From positions 62,001 through 126,000 of the forward strand of contig NZ_CANMTQ010000005.1 in the NCBI RefSeq assembly GCF_947500835.1: DNA of 64,000 nt. Direction: 5' to 3'. The notes below the pieces were generated by a model. It was not told the origin of the DNA and searched no databases. It was given only the letters and a program-made list of their open reading frames with translations. This stretch comes from an uncultured Halomonas sp. GTDB taxonomy: Bacteria; Pseudomonadota; Gammaproteobacteria; Pseudomonadales; Halomonadaceae. Shown piece by piece: positions 27,514 to 37,035 of this stretch; the stretch's first letter is position 1, and each line of letters begins with the position of its first letter. The position numbers and the translations under genes are program-made.

Positions 27514-27942
27514 TCAGCGAACGATCAACACCGATACACCGGAGTGACGCATGACATGTTCGGCGTTGGGGCCCAGTAGATAATCCGCAAACCGACGTTT
27601 GTTATGAGACGCCATGACGACCAGGTCGGCGCCTATCGCCTTCACCGATTTGATGATGCCCTCGTAGGGAGAACCATCGACGATCATGCAATGAGTCTTG
27701 ATCTCGGCCGGGACATGCTTTTCCACGAATGTCTGCTGAGTCTCGGCTAGCAGCTTGTGCGCTTTTTTGTGGAAGTCCGCAGGGAAGTAACTTCCTACCA
27801 ATGGCATGCGATAATCCGGCAAGACGGTAACGATGAAGAGTTCGGCGCCGAAAGCCTTGCATAGTGTCAACGCTTCCGGCAAGGCCCTCTCCCAGGACTC
27901 TGCGGCGTCGAGATCAATGGGCAGTACGATCTTCTTGTGCAT
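27514..27942 (-). CDS. Universal stress protein, TRAP-associated
   Basis: 142 residues of the UspA family: KKIVLPIDLDAAES at the start and a C-terminal VVMASHNKRR ... LLGPNAEHVMRHSGVSVLIV segment. The usual ATP-binding glycine pattern (G-2x-G-9x-G-S/T) is only partly kept, because the first two glycines are missing. AGGAGG lies 8 bases before the ATG, 15 bases after the TRAP permease stop, so it belongs to that operon. In Halomonas elongata the UspA protein TeaD sits beside, and negatively modulates, the TeaABC TRAP transporter; a similar role here is inference. Confidence 0.85.
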   Translation of the reverse strand: MHKKIVLPIDLDAAESWERALPEALTLCKAFGAELFIVTVLPDYRMPLVGSYFPADFHKKAHKLLAETQQTFVEKHVPAEIKTHCMIVDGSPYEGIIKSVKAIGADLVVMASHNKRRFADYLLGPNAEHVMRHSGVSVLIVR

Positions 27943-27957
27943 GGTCGTTTCCTCCTA

Positions 27958-30543
27958 TCAGGCGGTGGCCTTCTGTGTACGACGCCGGCGTCGCTGCAGC
28001 AGTACGACCAGCGCAAATACTGCAAGTCCCGGAATCCACATCCACTCCTTGTCCCAGCGTTCTACCGGCGCCCTGACGGATACGATCTCCTGGTCGAATT
28101 CAAAGCCTAGCTCCTCCGCCTGGCTGCCAAAGGTGGTCATGTCCACCAGCGTACGATCGTCCTCCTGCATCAGTTGAAGCCCGAGGTTCTCCATACGGCT
28201 GGCACCTGTATCACCTTCTGGCACCGGCACCAGCACCACGAAACTGGTGGGATTGCCATAGGCATCGAGGCCATCGATACGCACGCGCAGGTTGCTGTTC
28301 TTGTCCACATCGCCAAGGGCCTGCTCGAACTGGCTCGGCGGTACATCGCGATAAGGGTCATGAATCATGTCCATCCAGAAACCGGGCCGGAACAGCGTGA
28401 AGGCGACCAGCAGCAGCAGCAGGCTTTCATACCAGCGGTTGCGCGTCAGCATGTAGCCTTGGGTCGCCGCGGCAAAGATCAGCATCGCAAAAGTTGCAAC
28501 GATGAATATCACCACGCCCTGTAAAGGGCTCACGTCGATCAGCAGCAGCTCGGTATTGAAGATGAACAGGAACGGGAGTGCCGCGGTGCGCAGGCTATAG
28601 TAAAACGCCTGGAAGCCGGTTCGGATCGGGTCTCCTCCCGACACCGCCGCAGCCGCAAAGGATGCTAGCCCTACTGGCGGCGTGACATCCGCCATGATGC
28701 CAAAATAGAACACGAACAGATGTACGGCGATCAGCGGCACGATCAGGCCGTTCTGCTGACCGAGCGAGACCACGACCGGCGCAAGCAGCGCCGAGACCAC
28801 GATGTAATTGGCGGTGGTCGGCAACCCCATGCCGAGAATCAGGCTGAGCACGGCGGTGAGTAACAGGATCAACAGCAGATTGCCCATGGACAGGGTTTCG
28901 ACTAGATCCGCCAATACCAGACCCACACCCGTTTGAGATACCGCGCCTACGATGATCCCCGCCGCCGCAGTGGCAATACCGATTCCGATCATGTTGCGCG
29001 CGCCGGCAATCAACCCATCCCACAGCTCGATAAAGCCGCGCTTAACGTCCGCCGCCATGTCGCTTTGGCCGCGAAAGAGCGCATTGATTGGGCGCTGGGT
29101 GATCATGATGAAGATCATCAACATGGTGGCCCAGAAGGCAGAAAGCCCTGGCGATAGCCGCTCTACCATCAGACACCACACCAGCACGACAACCGGCAGA
29201 ATGTAGTGCAACCCGACCATGACCGTGGGCTTGGTCTGGGGCAGCTCGGTAATATCATCGTTGGGATCGTCTACCTGAAGCTCTGGATACTGCGCACCCA
29301 GCTTCAGCAGCAGTACATAGACGATGGCCAGCACAACGGCAGCAACCCAGGGTGTGGCGTCTCCCAGCACTGGCTTCAACCAGCCCAGGCCGTAATAGAC
29401 CGCAAAGGACAGGGCCATCAGCAGCAACAGGCCAGTCAAGAAGCCAATGATCTTGCGCAGCCAGGGTTTGGCCGGGTTGCTGCTTTCAAGCCCTTGCATT
29501 CCCGCCTTGAGCGCTTCGAGATGGACGATATAGATCAAGGCGATATAGGAAATCAGGGCCGGCAGGAAGGCGTGCTTGATGACCTCGACATAGGAAATGC
29601 CAACGTACTCCACCATCAAGAAGGCGGCAGCCCCCATGACCGGCGGCATGATCTGGCCGTTGACGGAAGAGGCCACTTCTACTGCGCCGGCCTTCTCGGC
29701 GGAAAATCCGACACGCTTCATCATCGGAATGGTGAAGGTTCCGGTGGTCACCGTATTGGCAATCGATGAGCCCGAGATCAGGCCTGTCATGCCAGAAGCC
29801 ACCACCGCTGCCTTGGCGGGTCCGCCGCGATAATGACCCAGCAGAGAGAACGCCACCTTGATGAAGTAGTTGCCCGCACCAGCCTTTTCGAGCAAGGCGC
29901 CAAACAGCACGAACAGGAAGACAAAGCTGGTCGATACCCCCAGGGCGATACCGAAGACCCCTTGGGTCGTAAGCCACTGGTGATTGACCAGACCATACAG
30001 GCTCACTCCTTGGTGGGCCAGCATGGCCGGCATATAGGGGCCGGCCAGGGAATAAACCAGAAATACCAGCGCCACGATCATCAAGGGGGGCCCGAGCGCA
30101 CGCCGAGTGCCCTCAAGTAACAGCACCAGCCCCGTCACCCCCACGATGACATCCTGCAGGATTGGCGCCCCAGGGCGCTGCGACAACTGATCGTAGAAAA
30201 TATAGATATAGGCCGCGGCAAACGCTGCTGCGGTACCCAGCACCCAGTCCAGAAGAGGCACCCGATCTCGGGGCGAGCGCTTGAGCGCTGGGTAGGCCAT
30301 GTAGGCCAGAAATAATGCAAAGGTCAAATGAATAGAACGTGTTTCGGTAGCGCTGAAGACGCCAAACCCCACCATGTAAGGAATCGGCGATGCTATCCAT
30401 AACTGAAATAGTGACCAGGCAGTCGCAAGACCCAGGAAGAGCTTGTTGGGCATGCCACTGAGTGCGCGGGACCCTGTATCGGTGGAAAGCAGGTCATCCA
30501 GATCCTTCGAAGAAGACGACGTCTGCTGTTTATCTTCAGCCAT
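27958..30543 (-). CDS. TRAP transporter fused permease (DctQM type, TAXI system)
   Basis: 861 residues, a 4TM/12TM fusion in which the small DctQ-like and large DctM-like membrane subunits are one chain. About 16 or more hydrophobic segments are visible; the conserved core includes SGMTGLISGSSIANTVTTG and GLPTTANYIVVSALLAP, typical of the large subunit. It imports an organic acid or similar solute with a sodium gradient; the substrate cannot be read. Its receptor gene is upstream with a 151-base gap and a UspA gene is downstream. GGGA precedes the ATG. Confidence 0.93.
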   Translation of the reverse strand: MAEDKQQTSSSSKDLDDLLSTDTGSRALSGMPNKLFLGLATAWSLFQLWIASPIPYMVGFGVFSATETRSIHLTFALFLAYMAYPALKRSPRDRVPLLDWVLGTAAAFAAAYIYIFYDQLSQRPGAPILQDVIVGVTGLVLLLEGTRRALGPPLMIVALVFLVYSLAGPYMPAMLAHQGVSLYGLVNHQWLTTQGVFGIALGVSTSFVFLFVLFGALLEKAGAGNYFIKVAFSLLGHYRGGPAKAAVVASGMTGLISGSSIANTVTTGTFTIPMMKRVGFSAEKAGAVEVASSVNGQIMPPVMGAAAFLMVEYVGISYVEVIKHAFLPALISYIALIYIVHLEALKAGMQGLESSNPAKPWLRKIIGFLTGLLLLMALSFAVYYGLGWLKPVLGDATPWVAAVVLAIVYVLLLKLGAQYPELQVDDPNDDITELPQTKPTVMVGLHYILPVVVLVWCLMVERLSPGLSAFWATMLMIFIMITQRPINALFRGQSDMAADVKRGFIELWDGLIAGARNMIGIGIATAAAGIIVGAVSQTGVGLVLADLVETLSMGNLLLILLLTAVLSLILGMGLPTTANYIVVSALLAPVVVSLGQQNGLIVPLIAVHLFVFYFGIMADVTPPVGLASFAAAAVSGGDPIRTGFQAFYYSLRTAALPFLFIFNTELLLIDVSPLQGVVIFIVATFAMLIFAAATQGYMLTRNRWYESLLLLLVAFTLFRPGFWMDMIHDPYRDVPPSQFEQALGDVDKNSNLRVRIDGLDAYGNPTSFVVLVPVPEGDTGASRMENLGLQLMQEDDRTLVDMTTFGSQAEELGFEFDQEIVSVRAPVERWDKEWMWIPGLAVFALVVLLQRRRRRTQKATA

Positions 30544-30612
30544 ATTGTTTCCCTACTTATCGATGGCGGCACAAGAACATTGTAAGAGCTCTCCGGCAAC
30601 ATCCCCTAGACC

Positions 30613-30647
30613 AAAAGATGCGCGAGGCCAATTGGCGCCCGCGCATC
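30613..30647 (-). terminator. Hairpin between TAXI receptor and permease genes
   Basis: On the minus strand GATGCGCG pairs with CGCGCATC around a 15-base loop, followed by TTTTGG. It lies in the gap between receptor and permease and probably ends part of the transcripts or protects the receptor mRNA, raising receptor over permease. Confidence 0.6.
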
Positions 30648-30694
30648 CCTGGTATGTCAACGACCGATTGCCGTGGCCGATGCCATAATCACTA

Positions 30695-31669
30695 TCATTC
30701 GATCCAGCCACGCTCCTTGTAATAACGCTCAGCACCTTCGTGGAGCGGCGCTGTCAAGCCTTCGCTGACCATCTGCTCCGGCTCGAGGGTAGAGAACGCG
30801 GGATGCAGACGCTTGAAACGATCGAAGTTGTCGAAGACGGCCTTGACGGTGGTATAGACCACATCTGCGTCCGTATTGGCATCCGTGAGAAGAGTCGCCG
30901 CCACGCCGAAGGTTTCGGTATCCTCGTCGTTGCCCTTGTACAAGCCACCGGGAATAGTCGACTTGGTATAGTACGGATACTCTTCAACCAGATTGTCGAC
31001 TTCGCCTCCGGTGATCGGGACGAGATTGGCATCTACCGTGGTGGTGGCTTCCTGAATCGAGCCATTGGGATGACCCACGACATAGGCCATGGCATCAATA
31101 TTGTTGTCCGCCAGAGCAGACGCCATTTCAGCGGCGGTCAGCTCCGAAGCCAAGGAATAATCGTCCATGGTCCAGCCCTTGGCCTCCATCAGCACTTCCA
31201 TGGTGGCGCGCTGTCCGGAACCGGGGTTGCCGACGTTGACCCGCTTGCCCTTGAGATCGTCAAACGACTCAATACCCGCATCTGCCCGGGCCAGGATCGT
31301 CAGCGGCTCACCATGCATGGCGAAGACCGAGCGCAATTCCTCGAACTGCTGGTCGAAGTTATCTTCGCCATTGTAGGCGCGATAAGCGACGTCAGACTGC
31401 ACGACCCCCATGTCCAGTTCACCGGACTTCAAGCCGTTGACGTTGGCAACCGAACCCCCGGTAGAGGGCGCGTTACATTTGATGTTGGCATCCTGGACGC
31501 GATTGACCATGCGACAGACCGATTGGCCCACCACATAGTAGACCCCGGTTTGTCCACCGGTACCGATGGTGATGAACTTCTGCTCCTGGGCCATGGTTGG
31601 CGCAGAGAACATCGCTGCACTTAGCAGCGCACCTGAAGCGAGTGCTGCAGAGAAGAAATGTTGTTTCAT
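30695..31669 (-). CDS. TAXI-family TRAP solute receptor
   Basis: 324 residues from the ATG at 31669 (GAGG 8 bases upstream; a start 24 bases earlier is less supported). An export signal (about 1-27, ending near SAPTMAQEQ) is followed by FITIGTGGQTGVYYVVG, the hallmark start of mature TAXI receptors, and LKGKRVNVGNPGSGQRATME. It is the periplasmic binding protein of the fused TRAP permease. The ligand is unknown; glutamate-type and other carboxylates are known for the family. Confidence 0.93.
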   Translation of the reverse strand: MKQHFFSAALASGALLSAAMFSAPTMAQEQKFITIGTGGQTGVYYVVGQSVCRMVNRVQDANIKCNAPSTGGSVANVNGLKSGELDMGVVQSDVAYRAYNGEDNFDQQFEELRSVFAMHGEPLTILARADAGIESFDDLKGKRVNVGNPGSGQRATMEVLMEAKGWTMDDYSLASELTAAEMASALADNNIDAMAYVVGHPNGSIQEATTTVDANLVPITGGEVDNLVEEYPYYTKSTIPGGLYKGNDEDTETFGVAATLLTDANTDADVVYTTVKAVFDNFDRFKRLHPAFSTLEPEQMVSEGLTAPLHEGAERYYKERGWIE

Positions 31670-32111
31670 GCAAGATACCTCATGAATTTGCATTATTGTA
31701 AAACACTATTGTCAAGCGTTGTTCGCAATCGCCGATGCCTATTCGTCTTGGTCAATCCTGCCATCTCTCGTCGTCTTGAAGGCATTCGTTAAAAGGCTTG
31801 CATGACGAACATGGCTTTCCTATTGACCTCAACAGTTACCGACCTTGCGTCCCTTGATTCCCGTGCGAGTCGATCATTCATCCGGCATCGAGTATCACTT
31901 TGTAAACATACCGACTCTACAGACGCGGTGCAAAAGACATTGCTAAATTTGCGTTATCTACGTCAACCCTCCTATCAGTAAAATCTTTCAAAAAGATTAG
32001 CTCAGGATTAGCGTTTACGGTACGTTAAACATGCGTTGGGTCCTTGTTTCATTTCGAATTAACACTTTCGGATTAGGCAATTGAAATGACAAAGCCGATC
32101 GGTTGAATCTC
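31670..32111. other. Gene-free divergent region between TAXI receptor and deacetylase
   Basis: 442 bases without a supportable gene. It must hold both divergent promoters. A TTGACA lies on the minus strand at 31710-31715, but no -10 element stands at the right distance. No repeat or strong hairpin is seen. Confidence 0.5.
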
Positions 32112-33026
32112 ATGACGCTCCCCTTGATCCATCATCCTGGCTATACCATCGATCTACCCGCCAACCACCCCTTTCCCATGGCCAAGTTTCGCGTACTGAA
32201 AGAGCAACTGGATAAGGAAACCGCCGGGCAAGCGTCGCATTGGCTGACCCCCGTTGCGGTCGCAGAGATCGATCTGCGTCGCGTGCACGCCCGCGACTAC
32301 CTGCAGACTTTTTTAAACGGCAAGCTTGATGATGCTGCCCAGCGACGCAGCGGCTTTCGCTGGTCCCAGGCGCTTGTGGAGCGCACCCGGCTAGAAGTTG
32401 GCGGCACCTTGCTCACGATCGAAGCCGCGCTGGAATATGGTCTTGCCTGCAACACCGCCGGTGGCACACATCACGCCCACACGGCTGCAGCCAGCGGCTA
32501 CTGCCTGCTCAACGACCTGGCCGTGGGGGCAGCTTATGCACTGGCCAAACGCTGGGTAAGGCGTATTCTCATCGTCGATCTGGATGTGCATCAAGGCGAT
32601 GGCACCGCATTGATCTTTCGCGACAATGACCGGGTCTTCACCTTTTCCATGCACGGTGCGGAGAACTTCCCGGCCCGCAAACAACAAAGCGATCTCGATG
32701 TGCCGTTGCCCCGAGGCACCGGTGACGATGCCTATCTCGCGATTCTTGCTGCCCACTTGTCCAGATTGCTGGATCGTATCACGCCGGATCTTGTGATTTT
32801 CGATGCTGGCGTCGATGTGCATGCAGATGACCGGCTTGGTCATTTGTCACTAAGTGATGAAGGCTTGGCGCGTCGGGACACCTACGTAATCCGTCTTTGT
32901 CGTGATGCGGGCATTCCGGTTGCCGCGGTCATTGGCGGCGGCTACGACCGCGATCTTGCTGCTTTGGCGGATCGTCATGCGCAGCTGCATCGCGCCGCCT
33001 ACCAATACTGGCTCGAGAAGCAATAA
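32112..33026 (+). CDS. Histone-deacetylase-family (acetoin-utilisation-like) deacetylase
   Basis: 304 residues from the ATG at 32112 (an upstream in-frame TTG at 32103 is possible; neither has a good ribosome site). Zinc-deacetylase motifs are present: GGTHHAH, VDLDVHQGDGT, DAGVDVHADDRLGHLSLS and GGGYDRD. Bacterial members remove acetyl groups from small amides, polyamines or proteins; the substrate is not evident. It ends directly against the stop of the convergent dctM-type gene, with no space between. Confidence 0.88.
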   Translation: MTLPLIHHPGYTIDLPANHPFPMAKFRVLKEQLDKETAGQASHWLTPVAVAEIDLRRVHARDYLQTFLNGKLDDAAQRRSGFRWSQALVERTRLEVGGTLLTIEAALEYGLACNTAGGTHHAHTAAASGYCLLNDLAVGAAYALAKRWVRRILIVDLDVHQGDGTALIFRDNDRVFTFSMHGAENFPARKQQSDLDVPLPRGTGDDAYLAILAAHLSRLLDRITPDLVIFDAGVDVHADDRLGHLSLSDEGLARRDTYVIRLCRDAGIPVAAVIGGGYDRDLAALADRHAQLHRAAYQYWLEKQ

Positions 33027-34322
33027 TCAGACGCTGTACCCAAGCACTCGCGGCAGCCACAGGGCAATCTCCGGAAACAGCGCCACCAGCAGCAACGCCC
33101 CGCCCATGGCCACCACGAACACCAGCGCCCAGCCCAGAGTCTGTTCAAGACGAATCTTCGCCACTTTCGTGGTCACCATCAGATTGACCGCCACCGGCGG
33201 CGTGAACTGCCCGATGGCAATATTCATCGCCAGCAGAATGCCGAACCACACCGGATTCCACTCGAAATGCTGCATCACCGGCACCAGAATCGGCATCAGG
33301 ATCAGATAGATGGAGATGGCATCCAGCAGCATGCCGGCCAATAGCACCGCCAGCATGATCAACACCAGCAGTACCGCGCCGTTGTCAGACAGCGCAATCA
33401 ACCACTCCGCCATGTGCCGGAAGGTGCCTAACATGGTTCCAGCCCAGGCGAAAATACCGGCCAAGGCAATGATCAGCATCACCACGCCGGAGATTGTTGC
33501 CGCCTCGCCGAATAGCTGCCAAAGATTACGCCAGTCGAGTTCCCGGGTGATGAACAAGCCCACCAATACCCCATAAGCCACCGCCACCACCGCTGCTTCC
33601 GTCGGGGTGAACAGGCCGCTGCGCAGCCCGCCCAGGATGATCACCGGAGCGAACAGCGCCGGCAATGCCTGGCGAAAGCTCTGGCCCAGCGGCGGTCGTT
33701 CAACCGCTGCGGGCGCTTCCCAACCGTAACGGCGCGACAGCCAGAAGGCCGGCACCAGCAGCGACAAGCCGGCGAGAATGCCCGGAAACAGACCCGCGGC
33801 GAACAGGGCGCGTAGATCGACTCCAGGGACCACAATGGAATACAGGATCAACGCCACCGAGGGAGGAATAAGAATCGCCGTGGAAGCCGAGGCAGCAATC
33901 AGCGTGGCGGAAAACGGCTTGGGATAGCCGGCCCGAGTCATGCTGGGCAACATCACCATGGCAACGGCGGCGGCATCCGCCGGCCCGGAGCCGCTCATGC
34001 CACCCATGATCATGCACACCAGCACCGCCACCAGCGCCAGCCCACCATGACGTGGGCCGACCAGGGCCTGAGCGAAACGCACCAGCCGTGCCGCCACCCC
34101 CGCCCGCTCGAAGATCAACCCGGTAAGGATGAACAGTGGAATCGCGATCAGCGGGTATTTGGCGATACTGTTGTAGGTGTTGGTGCCCAGGGTGGCCAGC
34201 ATCATGGGCGACAGACCGCTGACGATTCCCACTGCGCCGGCCAGCCCCAGGGAGAGCGCCACTGGTATGCCAGCGATCAGCAGTGCCAGAAAACTCAGAA
34301 TCATCCATAGATCAGGACTCAT
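33027..34322 (-). CDS. TRAP transporter large permease, DctM family
   Basis: 431 residues and about 12 hydrophobic segments, with SGSGPADAAAVAMVMLPSM and the FTPTEAAVVAVAYG segment that marks DctM. It is the main translocation subunit of a sodium-coupled carboxylate importer. Its start overlaps the dctQ end by 11 bases. The operon order dctP-dctQ-dctM is standard. Confidence 0.94.
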   Translation of the reverse strand: MSPDLWMILSFLALLIAGIPVALSLGLAGAVGIVSGLSPMMLATLGTNTYNSIAKYPLIAIPLFILTGLIFERAGVAARLVRFAQALVGPRHGGLALVAVLVCMIMGGMSGSGPADAAAVAMVMLPSMTRAGYPKPFSATLIAASASTAILIPPSVALILYSIVVPGVDLRALFAAGLFPGILAGLSLLVPAFWLSRRYGWEAPAAVERPPLGQSFRQALPALFAPVIILGGLRSGLFTPTEAAVVAVAYGVLVGLFITRELDWRNLWQLFGEAATISGVVMLIIALAGIFAWAGTMLGTFRHMAEWLIALSDNGAVLLVLIMLAVLLAGMLLDAISIYLILMPILVPVMQHFEWNPVWFGILLAMNIAIGQFTPPVAVNLMVTTKVAKIRLEQTLGWALVFVVAMGGALLLVALFPEIALWLPRVLGYSV

Positions 34323-34791
34323 CGTTAAGTTTTCCCCCTAGACGATCCAGGGTTTGCTGCACCAAGCGCAGCAGCATCAAGGCGGCAAGTATCGGTAGCC
34401 AAATCAGGTACCACCATTGGGGCAGGCCAAGCCCCGGCGATTGCGTCTGCCACTGGTACTCTTCAAAGGTCAGTTTGGCGCCGAACCATAGAATCAGACC
34501 CAGCACCGTGGCACCCGCGAGCCCCTGAAAAACGATCAGTGCACGACGCGGCCCTTCCGGCAGGGCGCGCTCCAATAGGCTGATGCGCACATGACGATTG
34601 CGCCGCAGGGCCACCGCCGCGCCGGCGAACGTCAGCACCACCAGTAGAAACACCGAGATTTCCTCGGTGAAGGCGAAAGACGCATTAGTCACATAGCGCA
34701 CCACCACGTTGCCCAAACTGATCATGGCGATGACCACCAGCGCCAAAGTCGCCAGGATTCGCTCGAGTCGCGCATCGGGTTGGAGTTTCAT
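34312..34791 (-). CDS. TRAP transporter small permease, DctQ family
   Basis: 159 residues and four hydrophobic segments (about 13-33, 45-65, 88-108, 125-145), with FTEEISVFLLVVLTFAGAAVA and RRNRHVRISLL typical of DctQ. It links the receptor to the large subunit. AAGGGA lies 6 bases before the ATG, and the stop overlaps dctM. Confidence 0.92.
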   Translation of the reverse strand: MKLQPDARLERILATLALVVIAMISLGNVVVRYVTNASFAFTEEISVFLLVVLTFAGAAVALRRNRHVRISLLERALPEGPRRALIVFQGLAGATVLGLILWFGAKLTFEEYQWQTQSPGLGLPQWWYLIWLPILAALMLLRLVQQTLDRLGGKLNDES

Positions 34792-34811
34792 GACTGATCC
34801 CTTACATAAGA

Positions 34812-34832
34812 CCGGCCTCGAGACGAGGCCGG
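34812..34832 (-). terminator. Hairpin between DctP-type receptor and dctQ
   Basis: A 9-base-pair stem (CCGGCCTCG with CGAGGCCGG) and a 3-base loop lie in the gap after the receptor gene. Only a weak T run follows, so a processing or attenuation role is likelier than full termination. Confidence 0.55.
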
Positions 34833-34862
34833 CCAGTTACCGTTGACGTAGCAAGTAGTATT

Positions 34863-35870
34863 TCAGCGCTTTTCCACTGCCTGGCGCGCAGTATCGACCA
34901 GCTCCTCACCGATCTGGGATGTCCACTCCTCATGCACGCTTTGAGTGGCATCCACGAAGGCCTGACGCTGATCCTCGGTAAGTTCACTGACCTCGACGCC
35001 ACGCTCCTTGACGGCCGACAGACGCTCGCTTTTCTGCTTCCGGGACATCTCGATTTCCCACTGGCCGGCATCAATGGCCGCCTGACGCAGAAGTTCACGT
35101 TCCTCTTCGGAGAATTGCTGCCAGATTCGCTGATTTACCGCAAAGATCAACGGATCATTCATGTAGTGCCACAGGGTCAGGTACTTTTGCCCCACCTGAT
35201 CGATACGCGCCACGTCGAACACCGATAACGGGTTTTCCTGGCCATCCACGGCGCCGGTTGTCAGTGCCGGCTTGGCGTCCGCCCAGCTCATCTGGGTCGG
35301 GTTGGCGCCCAAGGCAGTGAAAGTATCTTGGAACAAAGGCGAACCAACTACCCGGATCTTCAAGCCATCGAGATCTTCCGGCGACGTAATCGGCTGTCTT
35401 GAATTGGAGAGTTCGCGAAAGCCATTCTCGCCCCAGGCCAAAGGCATCACGCCGCGGGATTCGATGGCATCGAAGACCATCTGTCCGGCCTCGCCCCCGG
35501 TAATGGCATCCACCGCCTCGATATCCGGCATCAGAAACGGCAGCGAGAACAGATTGAGTTCCGGTACCTGGGGCGACCAATTGATGGTCGAGCCCACTGC
35601 CATGTCGATCAAGCCCTGGCGCATCGCCGAAAACTCCCGGGTCTGGTCGCCATTGACCAGCTGGGAATTGGGGTAGACGCGGAGCGTGATATCGCCATCG
35701 GAGCGCTCCTCGACCAGTTCCGCCCATTTCTCCGCGGCCTGCCCCCAAGGGAAGTCGGCGGAGAGCACGGTGGACACGGAATATTCCCGCGCCTGGGCGC
35801 TCAGAGAAAGGCACAGGAGTCCGGCACCCAGAACGGTGACGGAAAGCGAAGTCAGTCGATGACGTAACAT
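34863..35870 (-). CDS. TRAP solute receptor, DctP family
   Basis: 335 residues from the ATG at 35870 (AAGGA 8 bases upstream); an in-frame start 81 bases earlier would spoil the signal peptide. The signal ends near LSAQAREYSV, and the mature protein shows DLDGLKIRVVGSPLFQDTF, the conserved arginine-bearing segment that binds the ligand carboxylate, and GAVDGQENPLSVF. It is the periplasmic receptor for the DctQM permease. The substrate is unknown. Confidence 0.92.
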   Translation of the reverse strand: MLRHRLTSLSVTVLGAGLLCLSLSAQAREYSVSTVLSADFPWGQAAEKWAELVEERSDGDITLRVYPNSQLVNGDQTREFSAMRQGLIDMAVGSTINWSPQVPELNLFSLPFLMPDIEAVDAITGGEAGQMVFDAIESRGVMPLAWGENGFRELSNSRQPITSPEDLDGLKIRVVGSPLFQDTFTALGANPTQMSWADAKPALTTGAVDGQENPLSVFDVARIDQVGQKYLTLWHYMNDPLIFAVNQRIWQQFSEEERELLRQAAIDAGQWEIEMSRKQKSERLSAVKERGVEVSELTEDQRQAFVDATQSVHEEWTSQIGEELVDTARQAVEKR

Positions 35871-35967
35871 GGGCAATGTCCTTACGCAGGCCGAGCGAGC
35901 GGCCTGTGGCTGTTGTCGGTTGGACACCCATTGTAGAAAGAGCATGCTCATGAGGGAAAGCGCATTC

Positions 35968-36444
35968 TCATGGAAGCGTCAAACGATCACCAACCTCGAT
36001 GCCATGCATGTCGAAATAACCGGCATTGACTTCAAGCGCCGTATAGAAAGGCACCCCGGCAGGATAAGAGGGGCACCTTGCAGCCTGCTCGCTTTCGCAG
36101 GGCGGCATAGTGTCTATGGCGCGAATTTCACCGTTTTCACTCAGAAAGGCGATATCCAAGGGGATACGGGTACGGTACATCCAAAAGCCGCTAGCGGAAG
36201 GTTGCTCTCGTTCGTAGACGAAAAGCATGCCGGCATCATCCGGCAAATCATCCCGCTCCATCAGGCCGAAGGAGCGCTCGTGCGGAGTGCGAGCAATTTC
36301 GACGCTCAAGCGATGCTGGCCTTTTTTTCCTTCGATGACGATGTCACCTCGTTCCAGCGCCCAGGCCGGAAACACGAGGCAGGACGCAACGAGCAACATC
36401 ATCGAGAAAATAGAAAAACCAGGTCGTTTGCTTATCTTGTCCAT
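35968..36444 (-). CDS. DUF192 exported protein
   Basis: 158 residues with an N-terminal signal (about 1-30, ending near FPAWALE), then the DUF192 fold: RTPHERSFGLMERDDLPDDA, FWMYRTRIPLDIAFLS and a closing MHGIEVGDRLTL. The family is widespread and uncharacterised; a periplasmic small beta-barrel protein is likely. It lies 97 bases upstream of the DctP-type gene on the same strand and may be co-transcribed, but no link to transport is known. Confidence 0.85.
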   Translation of the reverse strand: MDKISKRPGFSIFSMMLLVASCLVFPAWALERGDIVIEGKKGQHRLSVEIARTPHERSFGLMERDDLPDDAGMLFVYEREQPSASGFWMYRTRIPLDIAFLSENGEIRAIDTMPPCESEQAARCPSYPAGVPFYTALEVNAGYFDMHGIEVGDRLTLP

Positions 36445-36597
36445 GCCACCTCGCCAAGCGACGGTTATTCGAAACCCCTTCTCCAGGTCTCTCTACTGGC
36501 GCCCGCCTTGCTTTTCAATGAAGGACGGCTCATGCCTCCCATTGCTTTTTATCGGCCTGGGCCGGGCAGAAGCCGGTACCCTTCTAACCTTTCGCTT

Positions 36598-36933
36598 CTA
36601 ACCTTGGCGTCGCGATGAATCCTCGGCATCGGATTTCTTGTCGATATTCTCTTTTTGAGAATCTTTTTTCGTGACGTTGGGGGCTGTGGGTGCTCCTTTG
36701 GCCACGTCAGCGTTGTAATCGGGTGTCGCGGGGCCATTGCTTGCCTCGCCGGCGCTGCCGCTCGACATTGGAGGCAGCCCTGAGCCGTGGATGGCAGGAT
36801 CGGTCTTGTCCGATTCATCATCCCGCGTCGATTTATCCTTATCCGCTATCTGGCGTGCTTCTTTCGCTTGTTCCTCTCGTTCCTTCTTGTCCTTGGGCAA
36901 CGAACCCGTATCGACTCCATTGGACTCAGACAT
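36598..36933 (-). CDS. Hydrophilic disordered protein
   Basis: 111 residues, very rich in Asp, Glu, Lys, Ser, Asn and Pro, with no hydrophobic core, signal or cysteine. I do not recognise a family. It begins MSESNGVDTGSLPKDKKERE. GGGAG 7 bases before the ATG supports expression. Such hydrophilic proteins sometimes protect against drying or salt stress; that is a guess. Confidence 0.55.
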   Translation of the reverse strand: MSESNGVDTGSLPKDKKEREEQAKEARQIADKDKSTRDDESDKTDPAIHGSGLPPMSSGSAGEASNGPATPDYNADVAKGAPTAPNVTKKDSQKENIDKKSDAEDSSRRQG

Positions 36934-37035
36934 GCGATAACTCCCTGTTCTAGGCTATCTATTTTGTATTACCACTTGAAATACCGGTCTAACGCTAGCC
37001 ATCTTGCCTTGATCTGGCAAGAAATAGATAGACAA

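Noticed and set aside
31710..31715. TTGACA as -35 box for the TAXI receptor gene
   Set aside because: The nearest AT-rich hexamers are 9 or 14 bases away, not 16-18, so no promoter can be called.
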